Shown: positions 50,125 through 59,654, counted from the stretch's first letter. The stretch: DNA of 64,000 bases from Alphaproteobacteria bacterium (GCA_037200005.1 JBBCGY010000001.1:540416-604415); one strand, 5' to 3'. Notes: a model not told the origin generated them from the letters alone. Translations and numbers: made by a program.

Positions 50125-51015
50125 ATGGATGGAGTCATAAACACCACGCCGCAGAATTATAAAATCGATTTCGCGCCGCACATGCAGCCGGACGAAAAGG
50201 ACAGAGACATGATCTCTTCCTGGCCGGTTATTCAAGAGCATGTCGCCAGGCGCGATCATGCGGGATTTAAGACCTCGCGGTTGCAAGTCAATGGCGCATG
50301 GTTCGTGGGCGCGGGGGAAAAAAGAAAGCTTTTGGGCGCGCAGGCTCGAGTTTTTTATAAAACCCCGGACGGCGCCGATTCATCCTATCACGTCAATTTC
50401 ATGCCCGATGCCGCAGCCTTGCTGCTTGTATTCCGCGTCGGGGCCGCCGCATTCGCCAAGCGCGACCAGAAAGTCCCTCTCCGCAATCATCATGCGATGC
50501 TCGTGCGCCAGCCGCGCTGGGGCGTGGGCGATCCGGATACGCTCGAGATTCCAGCGGGGATTATCGAGCAAGACGGCATTACGCCCCGCTTTTCCATCAT
50601 GGATCGGGCGGTTCTCGCCGCGTTGCGCGAATTCATGGAAGAGACCGGCGCGCGCGGAAAGGAATTGTTTTCGATCAATTCCGGCACGATACAATCGCTC
50701 GGCGGCCCCGTTTCCTGCGCCGTCAATTTGACCGAGGCCCAGCATCAATTCAGCGCGACAATCGATGTGACCGCGCGGCAGTTTCGCAAAATCCAAGAAG
50801 CCATGCAGGACGCTACGGCGGGGCTTGCCAGCGAGCAGGAAAGCACCACGGTGACGATCATGCCGCTCAAACGGGCCTTCGAGGAAACGCTGAGCGGGAA
50901 ATCGCCATTCTCCCAGATAGCCATCGCCCGCTATATGAAGCGGGAAGGATTGCTCGGTTTCGACCGTTCACGCGTCCGGCGTAATGAGCCTGGATCTGGG
51001 CCTTCTCCGGGATGA
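50125..51015 (+). CDS. Nudix hydrolase with long insertion
   Basis: A 296-residue protein with a Nudix fold in its middle: TLEIPAGIIEQD (139-150), then LREFMEETGA (167-176), the core of the Nudix box. Between PAGIIE and the REx2EE part there are about 15 extra residues, more than in most ADP-ribose or nucleoside diphosphate hydrolases. A basic N-terminal domain (about 1-90) precedes it. Its substrate is unknown. The stop codon lies in a TCCGGGATGA repeat end. Confidence 0.78.
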   Translation: MDGVINTTPQNYKIDFAPHMQPDEKDRDMISSWPVIQEHVARRDHAGFKTSRLQVNGAWFVGAGEKRKLLGAQARVFYKTPDGADSSYHVNFMPDAAALLLVFRVGAAAFAKRDQKVPLRNHHAMLVRQPRWGVGDPDTLEIPAGIIEQDGITPRFSIMDRAVLAALREFMEETGARGKELFSINSGTIQSLGGPVSCAVNLTEAQHQFSATIDVTARQFRKIQEAMQDATAGLASEQESTTVTIMPLKRAFEETLSGKSPFSQIAIARYMKREGLLGFDRSRVRRNEPGSGPSPG

Positions 51016-51031
51016 TTTTATATGAGACTGG

Positions 51032-51063
51032 ATCCCGGATAACGCGCTGCGCGCTTCCGGGAT
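51032..51063. repeat. Intergenic palindrome ATCCCGGA...TCCGGGAT
   Basis: ATCCCGGA (51032-51039) and TCCGGGAT (51056-51063) form a perfect 8-bp stem, with a CGCGCTGCGCG-like self-complementary core. A related TCCGGGATGA occurs at 51006-51015. It looks like one copy of a REP/palindromic-repeat family that is common in alphaproteobacterial intergenic DNA; only one full copy is visible here. Confidence 0.55.
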
Positions 51064-51065
51064 GA

Positions 51066-51106
51066 GGGTTTCGTAAGTTCGCGCTAGACGCTCACTAACG
51101 AAGCCC
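51066..51106. terminator. Hairpin downstream of infC
   Basis: GGGTTTCGT (51066-51074) pairs with ACGAAGCCC (51098-51106), with one G-T pair. It lies between the ends of the Nudix and infC genes and could terminate either. No T-run follows, so it may act through Rho or only protect the RNA ends. Confidence 0.4.
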
Positions 51107-51107
51107 C

Positions 51108-51662
51108 TCACTTCGCCGCGATCACCATGGTGATCTGCCTGCCCTCGAATTTCGGATGCTGCTCGATCTTGCCGAGCGGATCGAGGATCGCCTTGACCTT
51201 ATCGAGCACGGCCTGCGCCACTTCCTGGTGCGCCATTTCGCGGCCGCGGAAGCGCATGGTGATTTTCACCTTGTCGCCGTCTTCGAGGAACGCCTTGGCG
51301 TTGCGCATCTTGATGTCGAAATCGTGATCGTCGATCGACGGGCGCAGCTTGATTTCCTTGATCTCGATGATCTTCTGTTTCTTGCGCGCTTCGGCGGCCT
51401 TTTTCTGCATCTCGTATTTGAACTTGCCGGAATCGAGAATTTTGCAGACCGGCGGCTCGGCGCCCGGCGAAACTTCGACAAGATCGAGGCCAACCGCTTC
51501 CGCAAGCTCAAGAGCTTCGCGCGGGGTCATGACGCCGCGCATTTCTCCGGTTTCATCGATCAGGCGGATTTGTCGTGCGGTAATTTCACGGTTGGTGCGG
51601 GGGCCGTCTTCGGGCCGGCGCGGCGCTTCGGGGCGCTCGCGCGTAAAGGTGGGGCGATTAAT
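51108..51662 (-). CDS. infC: Translation initiation factor IF-3
   Basis: IF-3 splits ribosomes and checks start-codon pairing. The 184-residue frame is complete only if read from an ATT codon at 51662-51660, which has GGAGA seven bases upstream and is followed by a frame that gives TNREITARQIRLIDETGEMRG, the normal IF-3 N-domain. The ATG at 51542 is inside the protein. Non-canonical AUU starts on infC are known to let IF-3 limit its own translation. The C-domain has KVKITMRFRGREMAH. It is downstream of thrS, as is usual, but rpmI and rplT do not follow here. Confidence 0.93.
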   Translation of the reverse strand: MNRPTFTRERPEAPRRPEDGPRTNREITARQIRLIDETGEMRGVMTPREALELAEAVGLDLVEVSPGAEPPVCKILDSGKFKYEMQKKAAEARKKQKIIEIKEIKLRPSIDDHDFDIKMRNAKAFLEDGDKVKITMRFRGREMAHQEVAQAVLDKVKAILDPLGKIEQHPKFEGRQITMVIAAK

Positions 51663-51733
51663 GGCGATTCTCCAATTCTATTGAATGACGCCGCAATTTA
51701 GCGGCTTTCGCGCCGGGGGGGGAAGGGGGAAAA

Positions 51734-52640
51734 TCAACCCATGTCCAACCCGGGATGTTCAGCATAGAGCTTTTGCATGAAAGGGGAAAGAGGAGCGATG
51801 CGCTTTTCGGCCTCGAACTCTATGACTTCCACTGTGCGTGGCGTGCCCGCCGGCTCCGCACCCCCGCAAAGGGTTCGTTATGCGCGACGTTATTTCCCGC
51901 TATGAACGTGAGTGCATAAGGAGGAGGGGTCCAAAGCGTGGCGTTCCAACGCGCTTTTATATTCGTAACATTTTTATAAAAAAGCGAGCCGCTATCCGTG
52001 ATATCATTCTCGGAGACATAAAGGGTTCCGTCGCCTTCGCCCATCGTCCTGAGGAGAACCCCTCCTTTGTTTCCAAGTTCGTGCTTATGATAGGATTCCT
52101 CTCTATCTTTTTATAGTCTGGAATCTGATCTCGTGCTGCTGAAGGCGCTTTAGTCCATAGGTTTGATGAACTTGCTGTAAAATCTCGCGGCTGGTGCATC
52201 TCATGTCTGCAGCGCGGAAGCAATCTCCCGGCTCTCTGTGGCAGGCATCGCATCGAAATTGCGTTGAACTGAAGCGTCGATGGTTTTGGCTATATCCTTA
52301 ACCGCGCTGTTCCGATTGAGCGTATATGGCTCTGTACGATATTTTTCACGATCGTCGGCTGTTATTCCCGCGTACTTTCTCTCCCCCGGGGTGAGCCTTC
52401 ACTGCGGGATGCTATCGTTCTTCTTTCATTGGCGGTAAAGAGATTCGCAGCCTTGTTCCAACTCACTAGACACGCGCCGTCTTGTACGGCTCGTGCCATA
52501 TTGGCGACTCCTTCGGCGATGCTGTCGCCATTTACAACAACCCAACCTGTCGGCAGATTCGCGGTCGATTCGATGACGCTCAGCCGCCAATTGTGCGGCA
52601 ATTCCAGATCTGAGGTTTCGAGAGTTTGCGGTAACGCCAT
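51734..52640 (-). pseudogene. Unknown gene broken by one-base shifts between thrS and infC
   Basis: From an ATG at 52640 (with GGAGGAG 11 bases upstream) to a TGA at 51736-51734 the protein-like sequence jumps frame four or five times: near 52385 (CCCCGGGGG run), near 52203, near 52107 (AAAAA run) and near 51862 (GGGGG run). Corrected, it gives one frame of about 302 codons with stretches such as ERKYAGITADDREKYRTEP, ALTFIAGNNVAHNEPFAG and PFMQKLYAEHPGLDMG. No family recognised. The breaks all fall in or near short runs, so sequencing error or real decay are both possible. Confidence 0.6.
52362..52640 (-). CDS. Intact 5' part of the broken gene (92 codons)
   Basis: The first uninterrupted frame of the broken gene, MALPQTLETSDLELPHNW onward, has a strong ribosome-binding site. 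If the shifts are real, only this 92-residue product would be made. It has GWVVVNGDSIAEGVANMA and a lower GC than flanking genes. I list it so that both readings are available. Confidence 0.4.
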   Translation of the reverse strand: MALPQTLETSDLELPHNWRLSVIESTANLPTGWVVVNGDSIAEGVANMARAVQDGACLVSWNKAANLFTANERRTIASRSEGSPRGRESTRE

Positions 52641-52804
52641 AATGTCGTTCTCCTCCAGATTTTATACTTCATTTATCTGAAAGTAATAAGAGCATTATGG
52701 GTGAATCAGGCGACTATTGTCCGGATTGCCCTTTTCTGCGGCGCCAAATTATCATTTGCCGTCGGCGCGTCGGGGCGATTAACCATAATCTCGGCGCTCC
52801 CCGC

Positions 52805-54778
52805 TTAGGCCTTCAAATCCGGCGGCAGAGCTTCCCGGCTTAACAGGCGCGCGGCTTCATCCAGCGGCATGATCTGCTGCTGCTCGCCGCCGAGGCGGCG
52901 CAGGGCGACGCTGCGGCTCGTAGATTCCTTGGCGCCGACGACCAGGATCAGCGGGACTTTCATCAGGCTGTGATCGCGGATTTTCGCGTTGATTTTTTCC
53001 GGGCTTGCATCCAGTTCCGCCCGCAGCCCCGCCGCCTGGAGCTCCTGAACCGCCTCGCGCGCATAGGCATCGGCGTCGTTGGTGATGGTGCAGACCACGG
53101 CCTGCACCGGCGCGAGCCATAGCGGAAACTTGCCCGCGTAATGCTCGATCAGCACGCCGATGAAGCGGTGCAGCGAGCCGAGGACGGCGCGATGCAGCAT
53201 CACGGGGCGGTGCTTCTTGCCGTCTTCCGCGATATAGGAAGCGTCGAGCCGTTCCGGCAGCACGAAGTCGCATTGCAGCGTGCCGCATTGCCATTCGCGC
53301 CCGATGGCGTCGCGCAGATAGAACTCGATCTTGGGGCCGTAGAACGCGCCGTCGCCCGAATTGATGTCGTAATCGATCTTCAGGGATTTGAGCGCCTGGT
53401 GCAGCGCGCCCTCCGCTTTGTCCCACACCGCGTCGGTGCCGCCGCGCACGGCTGGCCGGTCGGCGAGGCGAACCCGCGCCACCTCGAAGCCGAGATGGGC
53501 GTAGACTTGGTTGAGCAATTCGCAGAACGCCACCGACTCTTCCTGGATTTGGTCTTCGGTGCAGAAGATATGCGCGTCATCCTGCGCCATTTGCCGGACG
53601 CGCATCAGGCCGTGCAGCGCTCCATGCGCTTCATTGCGATGCAGGTTGGTGAACTCCGCCACCCGCATCGGCAGATCGCGATAGCTCTTGATGCCCTGAT
53701 TGAACAGCAGCAGATGGCCGGGGCAATTCATCGGTTTCACGCCGATATGTTTTTGTTCCGCGCCTTCTTCCGGCGCGGGGCCGGGAATCTTGAACATGTT
53801 GTCGCCATACATGTCCCAATGGCCGGAAGCCTTGAACACCGAACTGTCGAAAAGCTGCGGCGTCTGCACCTCGACATAGCCGCGCCGCTCGATCTGGCGG
53901 CGCATGTAGTTTTCGAGCGCGCGGTACAGCGTCCAGCCTTTGGGATGCCAGAACGCGCTGCCCATGCTTTCATCTTGCATGTGGAACAGGCCGAGTTCGC
54001 GCCCCAGCTTGCGGGTGATCGCGCTTCTCGGCCTCCTCGAGCTGCGTCAGATGGGCGGCAAGCTCTTTCTCGTCGCGCCAGGCGGGTGCCGTAAATCCGC
54101 TGCAGCATGGGATTGCGGTTGATCGCCGCGCCAATAGGCTCCCGCGACTTTCGTCAGCTTGAAGCCGTTGCCGACATGGCCGACCGACGGCATATGCGGC
54201 CCCCGGCACAGATCGAGCCATTCGCCCTGCCGGTAGATGGAGATGATCTCGCTGTCCGGCAGATCGCGGATCAGTTCGGCCTTGAATCTTTCGCCCTTGC
54301 TCTCGAAAAATTCTATCGCCCGGTCGCGCGGCCATTCCTCGCGCACCAGCTTGGCGTCGCGGGCGATGATCTCGCGCATCCGGGCCTCGATGGCGGCGAG
54401 GTCGTCGGTCGAGAACGGCTCCTGGCGATAGAAATCGTAATAGAAGCCGGTCTCGATGGCCGGGCCGATCGTCACCTGCGTGCCGGGGAACAGGCCTTGC
54501 ACGGCTTCGGCCATCACATGGGCGCAGTCGTGCCGGATAAGCTCCAGCGCGTCGGCGATTTGCGGGTAATGATCTCCGCCTTGGCGTCCGCGCCGATGGG
54601 GCGCGCGAGATCGCGGATTTCGCCGTTCAGCTTGATCGCCAGCGCGGCCTTGGCGAGGCCCGCGCCGATGCTGGCGGCAAGCTCAAACCCGGTCGGGTCA
54701 TGATCGAAGCTTTTCACCGTGCCGTCGGGCAGGGTGATCTGGCGGTGCGGGGGCGATGCTGACGGCAGTTTGATTCAT
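52805..54778 (-). pseudogene. thrS: Threonyl-tRNA synthetase, five apparent frameshifts
   Basis: The full ThrS order is present on the minus strand: start MNQTAVSIAP (ATG at 54778), TGS domain, SAD editing domain ([33 protein letters not shown]), catalytic domain (53980 on, [13 protein letters not shown]) and anticodon-binding domain. One-base shifts are needed near 54743 (extra C), 54558 (missing base), 54118 (extra), 54092 (extra C) and 54020 (extra C). The 391-residue catalytic half is intact. ThrS is essential, so either these are sequence errors or another copy exists. Confidence 0.85.
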
Positions 54779-54836
54779 GCAATGAAAATAGCGGCAGCGA
54801 TTGAAATAGTCCAGCCAGAGGCCGCGCCCATGGGTT

Positions 54837-56633
54837 TCATGGTGTCGGAGAGGCCGGCAATTGCCTTGGGCCCAGCACCGCTTCGCATTGGCCGGGCGGC
54901 GTTTTCGAGATATCGATCAGCGTTCTTTGATCGTCATCGCGCAGAATGACCTGGGTTTGCCCCAGTTCCGCCGTCCATGGAGCAAGGTTGGCTTGCGCTT
55001 TCGGACCGAAGGCGAGCTTTTCGATCAGCACCGCATCATAGCCCAGGCAGCGCAGGGCCGGAATGAATTTCTCGGCGGGCCAGCCGGTCATCGTCGCGAG
55101 CAGTTGCCACTGCGGCTGATGGATCATGGAGCCGAAACTCCAGCGCCGCCGGGCCGAGCTGTCCAGAAGATACGGCCAGAAATGCTCCGCATTGCCGAAT
55201 TCCGGCCGCGACGGCGCTTCGGGAAAATAATAGGACGGCAGCTGGGCGACGGCATTGAGCTGGCGCGCCTCCAGCAGGCCGAGCACTTCCCGGTAGCTGT
55301 CGCGCTTTTTCTGCCAGGCGTCGGACGATGCGCGCTGAAGGGCGTTGATGGTGTGGGAGGCGGGAATCAGCGTGAGCGCCAGAAGGATCGAGGTCGCGGC
55401 GTAAAACGCGCCGCGCCGCGTGGAAGGACGGCGTCGCCAATTCTCCAGCAGCAGCGCGGCGGCCATCACGGCCATGAACAGGACGAAAATGCCGACCCGG
55501 TTCTGGGAACGGAGCGTGGGCGAGACATACATATTGAAGATGAAGCCGAGCCCGTAGGGAACGGCGAAGAGGATGGCGGCGAACATGAAAACCGCCGCGG
55601 TCTTCACCATCGGCCCGCGGCGCATATATCTGCCGAACAGGCGCGGCGTTCTCGCGGGAAACAGCGAGGCGAGGCAGAACAGAAAGCCGCCGGCCAGTCC
55701 TGCTATGCCCCATAGGCCCAGAAGATTGTAATTGCCTTCCGGGCTGATCTTCTCCTGAGCGGCGGCGTAAGTCCGGTATTTCTCCAGAAAGGGAGGCAGC
55801 GGCGGTATCAGCACATCCGTCAGCCGCATGGCGTAGCGCGTCTGCTCGAAATAACGGCGCTCCGGAAACTGAATCCCGTGCTCCGCGATATACAGGTAAT
55901 TGGGCAGCAGCCAGAGTATGAAAGCGGCGAGAAGGCATAAAAGCGCCCATAGCGCGGGTTTCACCCTGGCATAGCCGCCGCCCATGAAAATCGTAAGAAC
56001 TATTGCAAGGCCGAGGAAGGCGGCGCTGAAGAAGGCATGATAGAGTCCGCAGGACGCGGCGGCGATTCCCAGCGCCGCGGCATGGAGAGCGCTCAGGCGG
56101 AAGGGAGGGGCGGAAAGGCGTCCGCGCTGATACGGCAGCAGGAAGCAGAAGCGGATCAGCCAGGGAATGACCGCGACGAAGCAGAGATGATGGTGGATCG
56201 CGGCTCGTGCGCTAAGATGGGCGGCGCAGGCGAAGGCGAGCGCGCCGCATGCGGCCAGCCATGGCGGGATGCGGGTCAGGCGCATGGCCAGATAAGCCGA
56301 CATGGCCGCCGTGAAGAAGCACAGCGCCTCGAAAGCGTGCAGGATCAGGAAAATATCACCGGTGAAACGGCTGATGATCCAGACCAGAAAAGCTTGAACG
56401 GCTTCGGGCGTGGGAAAAGCCAGATAGTTGGCCCCTTCGGGAAAGGCGACTTCGGGATTGGTATAAATGCCGCCATAACGCAGCAGTGTTTTGGTCTGAA
56501 ATAGGGAGATGACATAATCATCGCTGATGGCGAGCGGGGCCGCGAAATCGATCGACCCCCAGCCCGCGATAAGGACGGCCAGCAGGCCGAGGCCGCAGGC
56601 AATCGTCAGGTCGTGCGCAAGTCCGGGTTTCAT
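54837..56633 (-). CDS. GT-C-type membrane protein of unknown specificity
   Basis: A 598-residue protein with about 12 hydrophobic segments and a soluble C-terminal third. The first loop has LAISDDYVISLFQTKTLLRYGG with acidic residues typical of GT-C glycosyltransferases, and the block SARAAIHHHLCFVAVIPWLI. It is 8 bases upstream of lptB's end... the two genes lie on the same strand, lptB first, so it follows lptCAB in the operon. A role in envelope sugar transfer is likely but unproven. A distant resemblance to the GT-C gene at 27.4-29.3 kb is general only. Confidence 0.7.
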   Translation of the reverse strand: MKPGLAHDLTIACGLGLLAVLIAGWGSIDFAAPLAISDDYVISLFQTKTLLRYGGIYTNPEVAFPEGANYLAFPTPEAVQAFLVWIISRFTGDIFLILHAFEALCFFTAAMSAYLAMRLTRIPPWLAACGALAFACAAHLSARAAIHHHLCFVAVIPWLIRFCFLLPYQRGRLSAPPFRLSALHAAALGIAAASCGLYHAFFSAAFLGLAIVLTIFMGGGYARVKPALWALLCLLAAFILWLLPNYLYIAEHGIQFPERRYFEQTRYAMRLTDVLIPPLPPFLEKYRTYAAAQEKISPEGNYNLLGLWGIAGLAGGFLFCLASLFPARTPRLFGRYMRRGPMVKTAAVFMFAAILFAVPYGLGFIFNMYVSPTLRSQNRVGIFVLFMAVMAAALLLENWRRRPSTRRGAFYAATSILLALTLIPASHTINALQRASSDAWQKKRDSYREVLGLLEARQLNAVAQLPSYYFPEAPSRPEFGNAEHFWPYLLDSSARRRWSFGSMIHQPQWQLLATMTGWPAEKFIPALRCLGYDAVLIEKLAFGPKAQANLAPWTAELGQTQVILRDDDQRTLIDISKTPPGQCEAVLGPRQLPASPTP

Positions 56634-56641
56634 GAAGCGCC

Positions 56642-57418
56642 TTACAGCTTAAATCCTTCGCCCAGATAGACGCGGCGGACGTCGGCATGCTCGACGATCT
56701 CGTCCGGCAGCCCTTCCATCAGCACGCGCCCGTCATGGATGATATAGGCGCGGTCGACGATTTCCAGCGTGGCGCGGACGTTATGATCGGTGATCAGCAC
56801 GCCGATGCCCCGGTCGCGCAGATGGCTGACGAGATCACGGATATCGGCGAGCGCGATCGGATCGATGCCCGCCAGCGGCTCGTCGAGCAGCATGAAATGC
56901 GGCCTTGCCGCCAGCGCGCGGGCGATTTCCACCCGCCGTCTTTCGCCGCCCGACAAAGCCAGCGCCGGGGCGCGGCGCAGATGGGTGATGCCGAATTCGG
57001 CGAGCAGCTCGTCGAGCATCTGCTCCTGCCGGTCGCCGTCCTTTTCCGTCACTTCCAGCACGGCGCGGATATTGTCCTCGACATTGAGGCCGCGAAAGAT
57101 CGAAGCTTCCTGCGGCAGATAGCCGATGCCGAGGCGCGCCCTGCGGTACATCGGCAGATGCGTGATGTCTTCGCCGTCGAGCGAGATCGCGCCGGTATTG
57201 GCGCGGATCAGTCCCGTCAGGATATAAAAACAGGTGGTCTTGCCCGCGCCGTTGGGGCCGAGCAGCCCTACCGCCTCGCCTCGCTGCACCGACAGGCTGA
57301 CGTCATGCAGCACCGGGCGTTCCTTATAGCGCTTGCCGACATGCATGGCGGCAAGCCCGGTGGCGGGAGCCGACGTGGCGGTGGTGACCTGGTCGCGTTT
57401 ATGGGTGGATTGATGCAT
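56642..57418 (-). CDS. lptB: LPS export ABC transporter ATPase
   Basis: LptB powers extraction of LPS from the inner membrane with LptFG. The 258-residue ATPase has Walker A GPNGAGKTTCF (about 54-64), the signature LSGGERRRVEIARALA and the switch HNVRATLEIVDR. The N-terminal 25 residues are Thr/Ala-rich and not part of the ABC domain. It lies 9 bases after lptA, completing the usual lptC-lptA-lptB order. Confidence 0.95.
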   Translation of the reverse strand: MHQSTHKRDQVTTATSAPATGLAAMHVGKRYKERPVLHDVSLSVQRGEAVGLLGPNGAGKTTCFYILTGLIRANTGAISLDGEDITHLPMYRRARLGIGYLPQEASIFRGLNVEDNIRAVLEVTEKDGDRQEQMLDELLAEFGITHLRRAPALALSGGERRRVEIARALAARPHFMLLDEPLAGIDPIALADIRDLVSHLRDRGIGVLITDHNVRATLEIVDRAYIIHDGRVLMEGLPDEIVEHADVRRVYLGEGFKL

Positions 57419-57427
57419 GGATGATCT

Positions 57428-58306
57428 TCAAGGCAGTTGCGGCGCGCCGGCTTCCGAGCCGGGAAGGAAAAGAGCGCGAATCCGGTTGTCTTTGCCCGCG
57501 GCGGTCATGCGGCTCAGACCGGTATTCATATCCACTTCGGCCACCGCGCCTTCCATCTGGCTTTGGCCGCGTGTCACCTTCACATTGCCGCTCAGGACGG
57601 CACTGTTGCGGTTCATGTCGTAGACGCCGCGGTCGCCGCGCACCACGTCGCCCTTCGTGGTGATGACCACATGGCCCTCCGCCGTCAGCTGCTGAAGCTC
57701 CATCGTGCCGTTCGGCAGCGTGCGGAACTGCGCGATCAGCATGTCGGCGGCGACGCGGCGGTCGTCGCGTATCGCAACCGCGTGGCCGCGCGCCACGGCC
57801 TGCAGCTTGTCTTGCCAGTATTCCATCGCGTCGCTGGCGGTCACGACCGCCTTGGAATCCGTGAAGCGCAGATTCTTGCCGGTCAGCACGGCAAGGCGCT
57901 TATCGGCGTCATAGGTGCCTTCGTCGCCCTCGATCACATGCTCTTTGGATTGGATCCGTACATTGTCGCGGGCTGCCAGCCGGTATATCTCATGTTTGCC
58001 GGAAGCGTCCACGCGCTCATAGGCGGCAAGTTCTTCGGCGCTGATGGTGACATCGCCGCGCGCGGCCTTGGCCTGGCCCTTGGCGAGATACATCCGCTCG
58101 TTCTGATGCCATTCGAGGCTTTGCTGCGCGGTGACTTCGATCGGGCCGCCGCCGCCGAGGCCGGCCGGCATGAACGAGCTTTGTTTGTTTGCGGATGGCT
58201 GCCCCGCCGCGTTCGCCGGAGCGGACGGCGGTTCGGCGGCGAAGGAGGCCGCGGCCCACAGCAGGCAGACGGCAAAGCAGGCGAAGGGACGAAAACGATT
58301 CATCAT
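57428..58306 (-). CDS. lptA: LPS transport periplasmic protein LptA
   Basis: LptA forms the periplasmic bridge that carries LPS to the outer membrane. The 292-residue precursor has a signal peptide (core about 8-21, cleavage near FAAEPP) and an OstA-type beta-jellyroll: MYLAKGQAKAARGDVTISAEEL, then EGDEGTYDADKRLAVLTG and VVRGDRGVYDMNRNSAVLSG. It is longer than E. coli LptA, as usual in alphaproteobacteria. Confidence 0.92.
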   Translation of the reverse strand: MMNRFRPFACFAVCLLWAAASFAAEPPSAPANAAGQPSANKQSSFMPAGLGGGGPIEVTAQQSLEWHQNERMYLAKGQAKAARGDVTISAEELAAYERVDASGKHEIYRLAARDNVRIQSKEHVIEGDEGTYDADKRLAVLTGKNLRFTDSKAVVTASDAMEYWQDKLQAVARGHAVAIRDDRRVAADMLIAQFRTLPNGTMELQQLTAEGHVVITTKGDVVRGDRGVYDMNRNSAVLSGNVKVTRGQSQMEGAVAEVDMNTGLSRMTAAGKDNRIRALFLPGSEAGAPQLP

Positions 58307-58318
58307 AGAGCGCTCAAG

Positions 58319-58978
58319 TTATTTCCTGGTGAGTTCCGAGCCGAGGTCGCTTACCGATTCACCAGAATTCAGGATAGCACGCGAAGCGCCGGTGAACACC
58401 ACCACTTTGCCGCCGTCATAGGCTCGAAAGCCCTGGCCCTCGATGGTGCCGAAAGCGCCGGTCACCCGCGAGGGCTTATCCCCCCATACGACGCGCTGCC
58501 CCAGATCGATGAACAATTCATCGGTATGAAAATGGTAACCGCCGCCATGCGCCAGATCGACATCGCCGCCCAGCCAAAGCCGCTTTTTTTCCTGATCGAA
58601 CCGTCCAAGCTGGGCGGTGCCGGACACTTCGATATTATCCTGTAGGGTCATCTGCGCCTGAAGCCCTTCAAGATCGACGAGCAGCTTTGTCTGCGGCTGA
58701 AAGGTCGCCCGGGTGGCGGTCAGGGCATAGGGGCGGTTCTGGTCGTCGGTGCCGGTGAAGTGCGGCTTCTCCATCGTAAGTTGCGGCAATTTCGGGGTCG
58801 GCGGCAGCTGAATGAGATGCTGCGATGCCGCAAAAGGCCACAGAAATACCGCGCCCAGCACGATCATCGCGGCAATCGGCAGCGCGACGCGCAGCCGCGC
58901 CACGCGCTTGGTATGCCCCATATGCGGGAGCGGCAGCCGGTCGAGCGGCGCAAAGATGATTTTGGATGCAGCGGCCAT
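58319..58978 (-). CDS. lptC: LPS export protein LptC
   Basis: LptC is a bitopic inner-membrane protein that hands LPS from LptB2FG to LptA. The 219-residue sequence has one N-terminal transmembrane helix (about 28-50) and a periplasmic DUF1239 beta domain, with YALTATRATFQPQTKLLVDLEGL and VVWGDKPSRVTGAFGTIEGQGF. It starts the lptC-lptA-lptB run and is read after rnd. Confidence 0.9.
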   Translation of the reverse strand: MAAASKIIFAPLDRLPLPHMGHTKRVARLRVALPIAAMIVLGAVFLWPFAASQHLIQLPPTPKLPQLTMEKPHFTGTDDQNRPYALTATRATFQPQTKLLVDLEGLQAQMTLQDNIEVSGTAQLGRFDQEKKRLWLGGDVDLAHGGGYHFHTDELFIDLGQRVVWGDKPSRVTGAFGTIEGQGFRAYDGGKVVVFTGASRAILNSGESVSDLGSELTRK

Positions 58979-59024
58979 GAGGCTATTTTCGCGCTAAACG
59001 CCTACGATAGCAATATCAACCGAT

Positions 59025-59654
59025 TTAGCCTGGTCTGGAGGTCGGGCGATGGGCGAAAATATCGACATCGCTCCATCCGGCGATATCGAGTTCGGCCCGC
59101 GTCGGCAGGAACTGGCATATTGCCGCGGCAAGTGCGGCGCGGCCTTCGCGCGCCAGTGTGGCGTCGAGCTTGATGCGGAGCTGATGCAGATGCAGCACGT
59201 CGGACGCGGCATAGGCCAATTGCTCCGGCGTCAGATTCGGCGCCCCCCAGTCGGAGGTCTGCTGCTCCTTGGAAAGGTCGATGCCGAGCAAATCGCGGGA
59301 AAGATCCTTGAGGCCGTGGCGCTCGGTGAAGGTGCGGGTCAGCGCCGAGGCGATTTTGGTGCAATAGACCGGCGCGGCCATCACGCCGAGATAATATTTG
59401 ATCGTCACGAGATCGGCGCGGGCGAAATGGAACAGCTTCGTGACCTTGGGATCGGCGAGCAGGCGCTTGAGGTTGGGCGCGTCATATTCGCCCTTCTTGA
59501 ACTGCACCAGATGCGCGTTGCCGTCGCCCGACGAGAGCTGCACCAGGCAAAGCCGGTCGCGCTCCCAGTTGAGGCCGAGCGATTCCGTATCGACCGCGAC
59601 GGAGTCGCCGAAGCTTAGAGAGTCCGGGAGGTCGCCTTGGTGAAGGGTGATCAT
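59025..59654 (-). CDS. rnd: Ribonuclease D-type 3'-5' exoribonuclease
   Basis: A 209-residue single-domain RNase D (no HRDC domain), the short alphaproteobacterial type. The DEDD metal residues are in VAVDTESLGLN (about 20-30), FHFARADL and the C-terminal YAASDVLHLHQL. It trims tRNA and other RNA ends. ATG at 59654 is preferred over the ATG at 59660 because AGGA then lies at a better distance. It lies downstream of tRNA-Leu and upstream of the lpt genes. Confidence 0.92.
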   Translation of the reverse strand: MITLHQGDLPDSLSFGDSVAVDTESLGLNWERDRLCLVQLSSGDGNAHLVQFKKGEYDAPNLKRLLADPKVTKLFHFARADLVTIKYYLGVMAAPVYCTKIASALTRTFTERHGLKDLSRDLLGIDLSKEQQTSDWGAPNLTPEQLAYAASDVLHLHQLRIKLDATLAREGRAALAAAICQFLPTRAELDIAGWSDVDIFAHRPTSRPG

